From Marinilabiliales bacterium (GTDB lineage: Bacteria > Bacteroidota > Bacteroidia > Bacteroidales > DTU049), in assembly GCA_002869435.1 (NCBI GenBank), contig PKSX01000186.1, positions 1-38,168 on the forward strand: DNA of 38,168 nt, read 5' to 3'. Shown piece after piece: positions 1 through 7,226 of this stretch. The first letter of the stretch is position 1. Each line of letters begins with the position of its first letter. The position numbers and the translations under genes were made by a program. The notes beneath the pieces are model-generated. The model saw nothing but the letters and a program-made list of their open reading frames with translations. It was not told the origin of the DNA and searched no databases.

Positions 1-489
1 AAAATGAAAAGCACAGGAGCCAAGGTTTCCGGAAAGAAATCGATGTTTGCCGATGATGCCACAATTTTAAGTATCAGTTCTAATACCATGGATATTTACA
101 GTGAGATTTCAGATAAAGGCGAATACGTGGAGCTTGCTGTAGGATTTGATTTGGGAGGTGCATACCTAAACTCGAAAGAACATTCATCGGGCTATAAAGC
201 TGCAGAAAAAATGCTGTATGATTTTGCAGTGGGACAGGCAAAAGCTGCAATAGAAGCTGAAATCAAGGCGCAGGAAGGTCTGATTAAGGATACCGAAAAA
301 GACAAAGAAAAACTGGAAAAGGAAAATGAAAAATTAGCATCTGACATTGAAGACTATAAAAAGAGAATTGAAGATGCTGAGAAAAATATAGAAGACAATA
401 AAACTGAAATTGAAAACAAGGCCAAGGAGCTCGAGACTCAGAATGAAGGCCTCAAAAACCTTGAGAAAAAGCTCAACGACGTAGACTAA
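1..489 (+). CDS. C-terminal part of a protein ending in a long coiled coil (5' end outside window)
   Basis: The frame is open to the first base of the window, so the ATG at 4 may be internal and the true start is probably upstream. About 75 residues of mixed composition, with several Ser/Asp-rich segments, are followed from about residue 78 to the end by a Glu/Lys-rich heptad-like stretch that should form one long coiled coil. The visible part has no signal peptide or membrane segment. It stops 4 nt before surE and may be co-transcribed with it. I do not recognise a named family. The N-terminal part of the visible sequence resembles small secreted proteins common in Bacteroidota, but this is a weak impression. 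Function is unknown; the coiled coil suggests oligomerisation or a structural role. Confidence 0.7.
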   Translation, partial: KMKSTGAKVSGKKSMFADDATILSISSNTMDIYSEISDKGEYVELAVGFDLGGAYLNSKEHSSGYKAAEKMLYDFAVGQAKAAIEAEIKAQEGLIKDTEKDKEKLEKENEKLASDIEDYKKRIEDAEKNIEDNKTEIENKAKELETQNEGLKNLEKKLNDVD

Positions 490-493
490 TTGT

Positions 494-1249
494 ATGGAGA
501 AACTGATCTTACTTTGCAACGATGATGGAATTGAGGCGCCCGGATTGCAATATTTAATATCTTTTGTAAAAGACTTCGGAAAACTGGTAGTAGTGGCTCC
601 TGAAACCGGACAATCGGGTATGGGCCATGCAGTAACTATTTCTTCGCCACTTAGACTTAGAGCGCATTCACCTATAGACGATATTGAACGATACAGCGTA
701 AACGGCACTCCTGTCGACTGTGTAAAGATGGCGCTTGATAAAGTACTGGATCGTAAACCCGATTTAATCATTGGCGGAATCAATCATGGCGCAAACACAT
801 CTGTAAATATTTTGTATTCGGGAACCATGGCTATTGCTTTGGAAGGCGCAATGCTTAATATTCCATCCATTGGCTTTTCATCATTGTGCTATGATCACAA
901 TTACGATATGGCCCATTATGGAAAATGGGTTAAAACAATTGTAGAAATCACGCTCAAAAACGGAATGCCCGATAGTACTTGTCTAAACGTGAATATGCCT
1001 CACAGTAATGAGATTAAAGGCATAAAGATTTGCCGGCAATCTATGGGCTATTGGGATGAAAGTTTCGATGCCAGAATAGACACACATAAAAAGCCATATT
1101 ACTGGTTGCGAGGCGACTTTAACCTTTATGAAAAACCTGAGGACAGTGATGAATTTGCACTTGAGGACAATTATGTGAGCATTGTTCCCGTTAAAATTGA
1201 CCTGACCAATTACGAATTTCTGGCAGATCTTACCAAACAATATCAATAA
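494..1249 (+). CDS. surE: 5'/3'-nucleotidase SurE
   Basis: This is a 251-residue protein of normal family length. SurE is a divalent-metal-dependent phosphatase acting on nucleoside monophosphates, and in some species on short polyphosphate; it is cytoplasmic. The metal-site motif is visible at the N-terminus as CNDDG with Asp10 and Asp11. Ser41 in GQSGMGHA and Asn97 in GGINHGAN correspond to the other two metal ligands of the family. The downstream small membrane protein starts 2 nt after the stop and lpxB follows, an order often seen in Bacteroidota, so a surE-orf-lpxB operon is likely. No clear Shine-Dalgarno sequence is seen, as is usual for the phylum. The assignment is secure. Confidence 0.97.
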   Translation: MEKLILLCNDDGIEAPGLQYLISFVKDFGKLVVVAPETGQSGMGHAVTISSPLRLRAHSPIDDIERYSVNGTPVDCVKMALDKVLDRKPDLIIGGINHGANTSVNILYSGTMAIALEGAMLNIPSIGFSSLCYDHNYDMAHYGKWVKTIVEITLKNGMPDSTCLNVNMPHSNEIKGIKICRQSMGYWDESFDARIDTHKKPYYWLRGDFNLYEKPEDSDEFALEDNYVSIVPVKIDLTNYEFLADLTKQYQ

Positions 1250-1251
1250 GA

Positions 1252-1530
1252 ATGAGAAGTTTTTTCAAACGCGATAATATCTGGCTCGGCATGGGAGTCG
1301 CTTTAGTGGTTCCTGTGCTAATATTTTTTCTGCTTATTCTTATCAACTCGTTTAGCGGAAAAGATCATCTTTTGCAAAAAGACACCATGCAGCTGATTGC
1401 AATTTTTGTGAACCTCATTCCATTCAGATACTATCTTGTAAGGGTAAAGGCAGATCGCACCGGGCGCGGCATTTTACTTATTACTATTATTATGGCATTG
1501 GTGTATTTTTATTTTAACATTGAACTATAG
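1252..1530 (+). CDS. Small membrane protein between surE and lpxB
   Basis: This 92-residue protein has three hydrophobic segments (about residues 12-33, 42-60 and 73-89), separated by short charged loops (FSGKDHLLQKD and RVKADRTGRG). It starts 2 nt after surE and ends 6 nt before lpxB, so it is almost certainly translated from the same mRNA. A small membrane protein at this place is recurrent in Bacteroidota genomes from general knowledge, but I know of no assigned function. Its place beside lipid A disaccharide synthesis suggests, without proof, a role at the inner membrane in lipid A or envelope biogenesis. No catalytic motif is visible. Confidence 0.85.
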   Translation: MRSFFKRDNIWLGMGVALVVPVLIFFLLILINSFSGKDHLLQKDTMQLIAIFVNLIPFRYYLVRVKADRTGRGILLITIIMALVYFYFNIEL

Positions 1531-1536
1531 TCAGAA

Positions 1537-2637
1537 ATGAAATATTATATCATTGCCGGCGAAGCCTCGGGCGATTTACACGGGTCAAATCTGGCATCAG
1601 AAATATTTTCAAACGATACTGAAGCACAGATTCAGGGATGGGGCGGCTACCGCATGGCTAATAACGGTGTTGAAATTAAAAAACACATTAAAGATTTGGC
1701 TTTTATGGGATTCATTGAAGTAGTGATGAACCTGAAAACCATAATGCGTAACATAAAACAATGCAAATCAGAAATTGAATCATTTCAGCCTGATGCACTT
1801 ATTCTGATTGATTATCCGGGCTTCAACATGCGTATTGCCGCATGGGCAAGAGAAAAAGGCTTACGCGTCTATTATTACATTTCACCACAAATTTGGGCCT
1901 GGAAACGCAATCGCGTAAAAAAAATACGCCGCGATGTGCGAAAAATCTTTGTCATTTTACCTTTTGAAAAAGATTTCTATAAAAAATATGGAGTAGAGGC
2001 CGAATTTGTTGGACACCCCCTGCTCGATGCCATTGAAAATTTCAAATCTGATACCGACACTGAGGATTTCGGAAACGGGAAACCCATTCTTGCACTACTC
2101 CCCGGAAGCCGTAAACAGGAATTGAAGAAAATGCTTCCGCTTATGGTGGAAGCCTCAAAAAAATATGCTGAAGAATTTACAATTGTAATTGGGGGCCTCA
2201 GCAATGTAAAAGAACTTTATACCGACTATCTGAATGATCATATTTCCATTGTCTATGACAAAAGCTATAGGTTACTCAACCAGGCAAAAGCTGCATTTGT
2301 AACCAGCGGAACCGCCACGCTTGAAACTGCGCTGTTTTCTGTTCCTGAAGTGGTTTGTTATAAGGCTTCACCCATTTCATATCACATAGCAAAACGCCTC
2401 ATAAAGGTCAAATATATTTCTCTGGTGAATCTTATTGCTGACGCCCCGGTAGTGAAAGAACTGATTCAGCATGAACTCAACATAAAAAACATGCATAAAG
2501 AAATGGATCTGCTGCTGAATGACAGCCCTGAACTAAAAAAAATGAAAGATAACTATGGCATGATTCATGAAAAACTTGGTGGTATTGGAGCCTCAAAAAG
2601 AGTGGCTACAAAGATCATTGAAGATTTGACAAATTAA
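1537..2637 (+). CDS. lpxB: Lipid-A-disaccharide synthase LpxB
   Basis: This 366-residue GT19 glycosyltransferase condenses UDP-2,3-diacylglucosamine with lipid X to form the lipid A disaccharide on the cytoplasmic face of the inner membrane. Family motifs are all present: GEASGDLHGS near the N-terminus (residues 8-17), LIDYPGFN with Asp92 in the expected catalytic position, GHPLLD at 159-164, LLPGSR at 187-192, and SGTATLE at 257-263 in the nucleotide-sugar-binding half. Length is typical (about 365-380). It is the last member of the tight surE cluster. A candidate promoter for the next gene lies across the end of this reading frame. There is no sign of damage, and it implies a normal Gram-negative outer membrane. 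Confidence 0.97.
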   Translation: MKYYIIAGEASGDLHGSNLASEIFSNDTEAQIQGWGGYRMANNGVEIKKHIKDLAFMGFIEVVMNLKTIMRNIKQCKSEIESFQPDALILIDYPGFNMRIAAWAREKGLRVYYYISPQIWAWKRNRVKKIRRDVRKIFVILPFEKDFYKKYGVEAEFVGHPLLDAIENFKSDTDTEDFGNGKPILALLPGSRKQELKKMLPLMVEASKKYAEEFTIVIGGLSNVKELYTDYLNDHISIVYDKSYRLLNQAKAAFVTSGTATLETALFSVPEVVCYKASPISYHIAKRLIKVKYISLVNLIADAPVVKELIQHELNIKNMHKEMDLLLNDSPELKKMKDNYGMIHEKLGGIGASKRVATKIIEDLTN

Positions 2638-2645
2638 TATATTTG
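2618..2645 (+). promoter_or_regulatory. Candidate promoter for the SpoIID/LytB gene (TTG-N17-TATATTTG)
   Basis: A TTG at 2618-2620 and a perfect TAnnTTTG -7 box (TATATTTG, 2638-2645) are separated by 17 nt, inside the accepted spacing for Bacteroidota housekeeping promoters. The box ends only 4 nt before the ATG at 2650, so the transcript would start at or within a few bases of the start codon. The element overlaps the last codons of lpxB. Confidence 0.5.
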
Positions 2646-2649
2646 CAGC

Positions 2650-3798
2650 ATGAAATATGCAGTGAGCCTTCTTGTGTTTCTGCTGGCGTTCGGCTCAATA
2701 AAGGCTGAAGTCAAACTAAAGGTTCGCATTTTCAGTACTTCAACTATCAGAGATATTGATTTTGAAGTTTTTTCCGGCAAATATGAAGTTCTCGACTCAA
2801 GCGGAAAAGTTCTCGGTGTACTTGAAAAAAAAGAAATCATGCAGGTACGTTGCTTCGGAAGCCTGATGGTTCTTACCAAAAACGGCGACACCCTTGGTAT
2901 TGAAGAGAAAGTAGAGCTTCGTTCTGCAGGATTTCTCAATATCATGGAGCTTACACCGGTCAGACCATCAATTAATTCAAGGGTTTATGACGATGATTTT
3001 ATTCTGGAAATCATTGAATCCAACACGATGCGCATAATAAATAATGTACAGCTTGAACATTATGTGGCCGGAGTGATAGAAGCTGAGGCCGGAATCGCAA
3101 AAAATGAAGAGTTCTACAAAGTTCAGGCAGTATCTACACGAACTTTTGCCATGAAAACCATGTATAAACACGAGGCAGAGGGATTTCACCTCTGTGATCA
3201 GACCCATTGTCAGGTTTATAAAGGCAGATGTTCAAAAACTGAGATCATGATTGCCACGAGTAAAACAGCCGGACAGGTGATGGTAGATGACAACGGAGAG
3301 CTGATCACTGCTGTTTTTCACAGCAATTCGGGCGGGCAAACTGCCAATTCTGAAGATGTATGGGGCAAAGCGCTGCCTTATTTACGGTCTGTTGTTGATA
3401 GTTTTAGCGTTGGACAACGAAGTTATTATTGGACAAAGACCATTGGAAAACAGGAATGGCTTGATTACCTGAAAAGAAACTTCAACTTTCCTACAGATGA
3501 TATGCTGGAGCAAAAAAAAGTACTTGGTTTTTCTCAGCCCTACCGCAAAACATATTTGACTAATGGCATCAGTCTTCGCAGAATACGACAAGATTTTGGT
3601 TTAAGATCTACTTTTTTCAGCATCAGCACCGAAGGTGATGTTGTAACTTTCACAGGACGTGGATTTGGACATGGTGTGGGCATGAGCCAGGAAGGAGCCA
3701 TAAGAATGGCTAAAAGCGGTTATACTTACGATTATATACTTAAGTTTTACTACACGGGAGTTGAAATTATGCGGCTGGAAGAAATGAATATCAATTAA
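2650..3798 (+). CDS. SpoIID/LytB-domain protein, predicted peptidoglycan lytic enzyme
   Basis: This is a 382-residue secreted protein. Residues 1-19 form a signal peptide, followed by a region rich in beta strands and then a SpoIID domain from about residue 105. SpoIID proteins are lytic transglycosylases that cut denuded glycan strands. The conserved YxxGVxxxE segment is present as YVAGVIEAEAG (138-148), with Glu146 aligning to the SpoIID catalytic Glu. CDQTHCQVY (182-190) matches the metal/Cys-containing loop of the family. The SxxGG motif appears as HSNSGGQT, and GRGFGHGVGMSQEGA near the C-terminus is the family's most conserved block. In non-spore-formers such proteins are thought to act in cell-wall remodelling; the exact role here is unknown. 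It lies 12 nt after lpxB but has its own candidate promoter. Confidence 0.88.
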   Translation: MKYAVSLLVFLLAFGSIKAEVKLKVRIFSTSTIRDIDFEVFSGKYEVLDSSGKVLGVLEKKEIMQVRCFGSLMVLTKNGDTLGIEEKVELRSAGFLNIMELTPVRPSINSRVYDDDFILEIIESNTMRIINNVQLEHYVAGVIEAEAGIAKNEEFYKVQAVSTRTFAMKTMYKHEAEGFHLCDQTHCQVYKGRCSKTEIMIATSKTAGQVMVDDNGELITAVFHSNSGGQTANSEDVWGKALPYLRSVVDSFSVGQRSYYWTKTIGKQEWLDYLKRNFNFPTDDMLEQKKVLGFSQPYRKTYLTNGISLRRIRQDFGLRSTFFSISTEGDVVTFTGRGFGHGVGMSQEGAIRMAKSGYTYDYILKFYYTGVEIMRLEEMNIN

Positions 3799-3814
3799 AC
3801 AATATACTCCTGCC

Positions 3815-5884
3815 ATGAGCATCTGGAGCCGGGCACCATTTTTAAGAATCATATTACCCTTTACGGCAGGGATACTGTTGTACAGACTCGGTCTACCCTC
3901 TTCAATTCTGAATATCTGTCTTGTTATATTGATTTTTGCTCTCATTTTTACAGCTGCTTCAGTGTTTTTAAGCCGAAAAATGCTTCAGTTTAGAAGTATA
4001 CCGGTTTTTGGAACCGTGTTCTTCTTTGCTTTTCTGAGTGCAGGACTACTCATGTCTCATCAGCATGATATTAGAAATAGTGCAAGTTTTATCGGGAATA
4101 ACGACATTGAAAGCGGGTCACAAAAATTGATTGTACAGATTCTGAATGAACCTGAACCCGGCAACACCTACATTAAAACTACCTGCAAGGTGATATCCAT
4201 GCAAAATGACAGCGGTGACTGGGTAAATGCCGAAGGAAAAATCCTCCTTTACCTCGAAGCCGGCGATAGCAGCCTCGTTCCAGAATATGGAAACACCCTG
4301 GTGCTAAACAGCTATGTTCAACCCATTCAGCAGCCGCTATTCAACAGCGATTTCAAGTACGATCAGTATCTGGCCAATAAAAATATTTACCATCAGGCTT
4401 TTGTACGTGATTCGTACTGGAGTATTATTGATCATGGAAAAGGAAATCCGATTATCAACTTCTCGCTACAACTTAGGCAAAGTCTTCTGAACATTTTGCG
4501 GGAAGAACTTGGAAGCGGTGATGAATACGCAGTTTTAGCTGCAATGCTGGCTGGCTATCGTGCTGATCTGAGCGCCGACATGCTCAAAGCATACAGCGGA
4601 GCAGGAGCCATGCACATTATGTCGGTTTCCGGACTGCATGTTGGGGTGATTTATGTGCTGCTGGTTTTCATTTTCGGTTTATTTCCCGGCATGAAGAAAA
4701 AACTATGGCTGAAAGGTGTTTTCATTCTGCTTTCCATTTGGCTTTTTGCTTTTGTAACCGGACTATCTGCTTCGGTTTTACGGGCAGCTGTAATGCTAAG
4801 CTTTATTGTCATCGGTGAAGCGTTGAACCGAAAAATAAATCCGTTTAATTCACTGGCTGCTGCGGCTTTTCTACTGTTGGTTTTTAACCCGAATATGCTC
4901 TTTGAAATCGGATTTCAGCTGAGTTTTGCGGCTTTAACCGGTATTTTTCTGCTGTATAAACCCATTTACAAAGCCATTTACATTCGTTCGAAATTTGCCG
5001 ATAAGGTCTGGCAGCTTATGGCCATGAGTACAGCAGCTCAGGTGGCAACCTTGCCGTTTACATTATATTATTTCGGTCAGTTTCCGCTGTATTTTCTGCT
5101 GACAAACATTCTCGTGGTCCCGCTTTCGGCCATTGTTATCTATGCCGGAATTGCAACCGTAATTTTTAGCTTTGTGCCCTGGCTGGGCGATGCCGTTTCG
5201 TGGGTTATGATCTGGATTGCGAAAATAATGAACGGAATTGTTCAGGGAGTTGAATCATTGCCCGGCGCTCTGGTGAGTAATATTTACATCCATCCGGTTT
5301 CGGCATTATTGCTGGCTGGCGTGATCATTTCGCTTTTCATACTGCTGATAAAGAAAAAAATCAGAATGCTGTATCCAACCCTGGCTTTTCTGGTGTTGTT
5401 TGTATTTGTGCAACGAATGGATTACCGACAAAACCAAAGTGAAGAGTTCTTTTTGTTGATTAAAGACGGTGGGCAGCATGTGAGTATGTATAAAGAAGGA
5501 AAAAACCTGTATGCTTTTATGCCGGATGATTCCGACTACAAACCTTCGAATTTTGTATTGTCGAGGATCAGTAAATACAAGGAGCGAAACGGATTGGTTT
5601 TCATTCCTGTTGGAAATGGATATGAAGAAGCTCCGGTTTTTAAAGACGGACAATTCAGCCAAATTAAAGATATACGCATTTTGATCTGGAATGACAATAA
5701 TAATCCGCGCGAGATGCAATATATGCCGCAGGTAGATCTTGCTATCAAAAGTGGGGGCGGCTATTTCTCGGCACAGAGTTTTGAAGAAAACATGCCTGCA
5801 AAGTTCATTCTGCATAATTTCGGAAATAATTCTGCACTTGAAAAGAGTTTGAAAGAGCTGAGGGAATGGAAAGTTGTTCTATAG
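3815..5884 (+). CDS. comEC: ComEC/Rec2-family membrane protein (DNA uptake channel), without MBL nuclease domain
   Basis: This 689-residue polytopic protein has N-terminal hydrophobic helices (about residues 10-85), then a soluble domain of DUF4131/OB-fold type (about 90-205). The Competence domain follows at about 235-520 with some eight to ten membrane segments, including the characteristic SGAGAMHIMSVSGLHVG stretch. ComEC forms the inner-membrane channel for single-stranded DNA during natural transformation. The C-terminal ~160 residues are soluble but lack the HxHxDH motif of the metallo-beta-lactamase nuclease domain found in many homologues. Short ComEC forms of this kind are known in Bacteroidota, so this is probably not a truncation. 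It starts 16 nt after the SpoIID gene. Period-7 repeats begin 13 nt after its stop. Confidence 0.9.
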   Translation: MSIWSRAPFLRIILPFTAGILLYRLGLPSSILNICLVILIFALIFTAASVFLSRKMLQFRSIPVFGTVFFFAFLSAGLLMSHQHDIRNSASFIGNNDIESGSQKLIVQILNEPEPGNTYIKTTCKVISMQNDSGDWVNAEGKILLYLEAGDSSLVPEYGNTLVLNSYVQPIQQPLFNSDFKYDQYLANKNIYHQAFVRDSYWSIIDHGKGNPIINFSLQLRQSLLNILREELGSGDEYAVLAAMLAGYRADLSADMLKAYSGAGAMHIMSVSGLHVGVIYVLLVFIFGLFPGMKKKLWLKGVFILLSIWLFAFVTGLSASVLRAAVMLSFIVIGEALNRKINPFNSLAAAAFLLLVFNPNMLFEIGFQLSFAALTGIFLLYKPIYKAIYIRSKFADKVWQLMAMSTAAQVATLPFTLYYFGQFPLYFLLTNILVVPLSAIVIYAGIATVIFSFVPWLGDAVSWVMIWIAKIMNGIVQGVESLPGALVSNIYIHPVSALLLAGVIISLFILLIKKKIRMLYPTLAFLVLFVFVQRMDYRQNQSEEFFLLIKDGGQHVSMYKEGKNLYAFMPDDSDYKPSNFVLSRISKYKERNGLVFIPVGNGYEEAPVFKDGQFSQIKDIRILIWNDNNNPREMQYMPQVDLAIKSGGGYFSAQSFEENMPAKFILHNFGNNSALEKSLKELREWKVVL

Positions 5885-5896
5885 TATGTAGAACGT

Positions 5897-5931
5897 ACTT
5901 TTTACTTTATACTTTCAACTTTATACTATTC
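5897..5931 (+). repeat. Degenerate 7-bp tandem repeat, consensus ACTTTNN, 4 units plus one decayed
   Basis: Four consecutive heptamers of the form ACTTTNN occupy 5897-5924, with a fifth, mutated unit (ACTATTC) to 5931. The period is exact although the last two bases vary. The array starts 13 nt after the comEC stop codon and is pyrimidine-rich on the coding strand. Similar arrays with the same period follow other genes in this window. Confidence 0.7.
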
Positions 5932-5933
5932 AT

Positions 5934-5950
5934 CGGATTAACACAGATTA
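5934..5950 (+). repeat. Short CGGATTA/CAGATTA repeat
   Basis: Two related heptamers, CGGATTA and CAGATTA, lie 3 nt apart. The same word, as CGGATTA and CGCGGATT on the opposite strand, recurs at about 24590-24633 in another intergenic gap. Dispersed repeats built from this word are familiar in environmental Bacteroidota from general knowledge. Their function is unknown. Confidence 0.45.
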
Positions 5951-5981
5951 GAACCGGCGACATTCCGGTAGACATCTATGC

Positions 5982-6011
5982 ATCCAGTGCTGAGCCTGTC
6001 GAAGCATGGAT
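5982..6011 (+). repeat. Hairpin with GAGCCTGTCGA loop core (dispersed intergenic element)
   Basis: Arms ATCCAGTGCT (5982-5991) and AGCATGGAT (6003-6011) pair with one bulged G around an 11-nt core, GAGCCTGTCGA. The core word matches a dispersed intergenic element that I recall from many genomes, where the arms vary but remain complementary. A second small hairpin (ACCGG at 5953-5957, CCGGT at 5965-5969) lies just upstream. No T-run follows, so a simple terminator role is doubtful. Confidence 0.5.
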
Positions 6012-6048
6012 CTGAGTGCATCAGCAAACTGCAATGCCAAATATTTCT

Positions 6049-6056
6049 TAAATTTG
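6049..6056 (+). promoter_or_regulatory. Candidate -7 box TAAATTTG for the 6076 gene
   Basis: TAAATTTG is a perfect TAnnTTTG match ending 19 nt before the ATG at 6076. I see no clear TTG at the expected -33 distance, so the promoter is only partly supported. Confidence 0.4.
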
Positions 6057-6075
6057 AAGGAAATAATATTGTTGA

Positions 6076-7014
6076 ATGCTCAAAAAAATCCTAATACGTT
6101 TTCTGCTTTTCACCCTGCTGATAATAATTGCGCTGGGTAGTTGGCACTATTATAATTTTACGCAGAAGAAAAAAGCGTATGAGAAGATACAGAAGATCGT
6201 AAAAGAATCAGCACAAATGAGTTTTGCCTCCCCCAGTGAACTTCTGGAAAATTATTTTCAGCAAACGCACATTGTCCCTGTTTCATTACTGGAATATCTT
6301 AATGATATTGAACTATCTATTGAAAATATAGAAGATGAGGACGAAAAACTAACTACCATTAATTGGTTTAAAGACATTTTTTCAGATCCATGGGCAGCAG
6401 AAGATTCAGCAATGTTTATGGTTTTACCTGTATTCAGTCGAAATCAGCAAACTCCGGTTGGAAATGTAGTACTAAGTACAGGGATTGATGGAAAAATGAA
6501 CTTTTCTGTAAATGAAAAACTATATGATTACATGTTATCCGACTCATTGAAATTTTACAATTATGATCATTTTGGAAGAAACGACACAATTTTTTACCCC
6601 AGAGAAGAAAAATTATTGTTTCATGATTATCTTTTTGGACAAAAAGACTACATCATCACATATGTAAATTATTATCAATGTCATTCGTACTCCATTACCA
6701 AAAATATTGCTAAAAGACATTTAGATCTTATAAGAAATACACTGGAAATGGATAATTGGTATATAGATGTAATATATGTTTGGGTAACTCATTTCAAAGG
6801 ATACGATATTCATGGGTACTTACTTGGAGACACAAATTATCATGTTGAGGCGACACTTTTTCATGAGCAACCATGTGATTCCTGGACCATACATCGAGGA
6901 AGTATTATTGAGTTGGATGCGCTATTTTTAAAGTTTGACAGCACAAACAAAACCATATTTTTTGAAAAAGGCTTTGTATATCCACTTAATTTGGTTGAGA
7001 ACAATGATCTTTAA
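6076..7014 (+). CDS. Membrane-anchored protein of unknown function
   Basis: The 312-residue protein begins with one hydrophobic segment (about residues 6-24) preceded by positive charges, so the rest should lie outside the cytoplasm, either anchored or cleaved. The remainder is rich in aromatic residues (Tyr, Phe, Trp), Asn and Asp, with no Cys-box, catalytic motif or repeat that I can name. There is no T9SS sorting domain at the end. The gene stands alone between a repeat-rich intergenic region and tRNA-Leu, and is visibly more AT-rich than lpxB or clpX. It could be lineage-specific or acquired. The start is supported by a -7 box 19 nt upstream and by the signal-anchor that follows directly. 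Confidence 0.75.
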   Translation: MLKKILIRFLLFTLLIIIALGSWHYYNFTQKKKAYEKIQKIVKESAQMSFASPSELLENYFQQTHIVPVSLLEYLNDIELSIENIEDEDEKLTTINWFKDIFSDPWAAEDSAMFMVLPVFSRNQQTPVGNVVLSTGIDGKMNFSVNEKLYDYMLSDSLKFYNYDHFGRNDTIFYPREEKLLFHDYLFGQKDYIITYVNYYQCHSYSITKNIAKRHLDLIRNTLEMDNWYIDVIYVWVTHFKGYDIHGYLLGDTNYHVEATLFHEQPCDSWTIHRGSIIELDALFLKFDSTNKTIFFEKGFVYPLNLVENNDL

Positions 7015-7021
7015 ACCAAAT

Positions 7022-7049
7022 CTTCCACTTTCCACCTTCCACTTTCCAC
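7022..7049 (+). repeat. 7-bp tandem repeat, consensus YTTCCAC, 4 units
   Basis: Four perfect heptamers alternate between C and T at the first base and are otherwise identical. The array begins 7 nt after the stop codon of the preceding gene and lies about 30 nt upstream of the tRNA-Leu -7 box. It shares the period, strand bias and position of the array after comEC, but has a different word. Confidence 0.8.
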
Positions 7050-7077
7050 AAAATACCCATACATTACAAAAAATTCG

Positions 7078-7085
7078 TAATTTTG
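7078..7085 (+). promoter_or_regulatory. -7 box TAATTTTG of tRNA-Leu
   Basis: A perfect TAnnTTTG match ends 12 nt before the tRNA 5' end (7098), giving a transcript start at about 7091-7093. No convincing -33 TTG lies upstream. Confidence 0.55.
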
Positions 7086-7097
7086 CACCCTAAACCC

Positions 7098-7179
7098 GCG
7101 GATGTGGCGTAATTGGTAGCCGCGCTAGACTTAGGATCTAGTGTCGAAAGACGTGGGGGTTCGAGTCCCTTCATCCGCA
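7098..7179 (+). tRNA. tRNA-Leu (anticodon UAG)
   Basis: A full cloverleaf can be drawn. The acceptor stem GCGGATG (7098-7104) pairs with CATCCGC (7172-7178), followed by discriminator A at 7179. The anticodon stem CTAGA/TCTAG encloses the loop CTTAGGA, giving anticodon TAG, which reads CUA and possibly other CUN codons. A long variable arm and the TTCGAGT T-loop are as expected for a class II tRNA-Leu. CCA is not encoded. A terminator hairpin follows at once, so it appears to be a single-tRNA transcription unit. An open frame reading through the tRNA into tig is an artefact. Confidence 0.96.
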
Positions 7180-7185
7180 CAAATA

Positions 7186-7210
7186 GCCCGCCCAGCGGGC
7201 GTTTGTTTTA
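7186..7210 (+). terminator. Rho-independent terminator after tRNA-Leu
   Basis: A perfect 6-bp GC stem, GCCCGC (7186-7191) and GCGGGC (7195-7200), encloses a 3-nt loop and is followed by GTTTGTTTTA. It would end the tRNA transcript just before tig, which starts at 7227. Confidence 0.75.
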
Positions 7211-7226
7211 CTATAAGCGAGCAAAA

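Noticed and set aside
5306..5815. Minus-strand open frame of 169 codons opposite the comEC end
   Set aside because: Shadow of the ComEC C-terminal region without recognisable motifs.
7113..7226. Open frame upstream of trigger factor running through the tRNA gene
   Set aside because: It translates the tRNA-Leu and its terminator; the family N-terminus starts at 7227.
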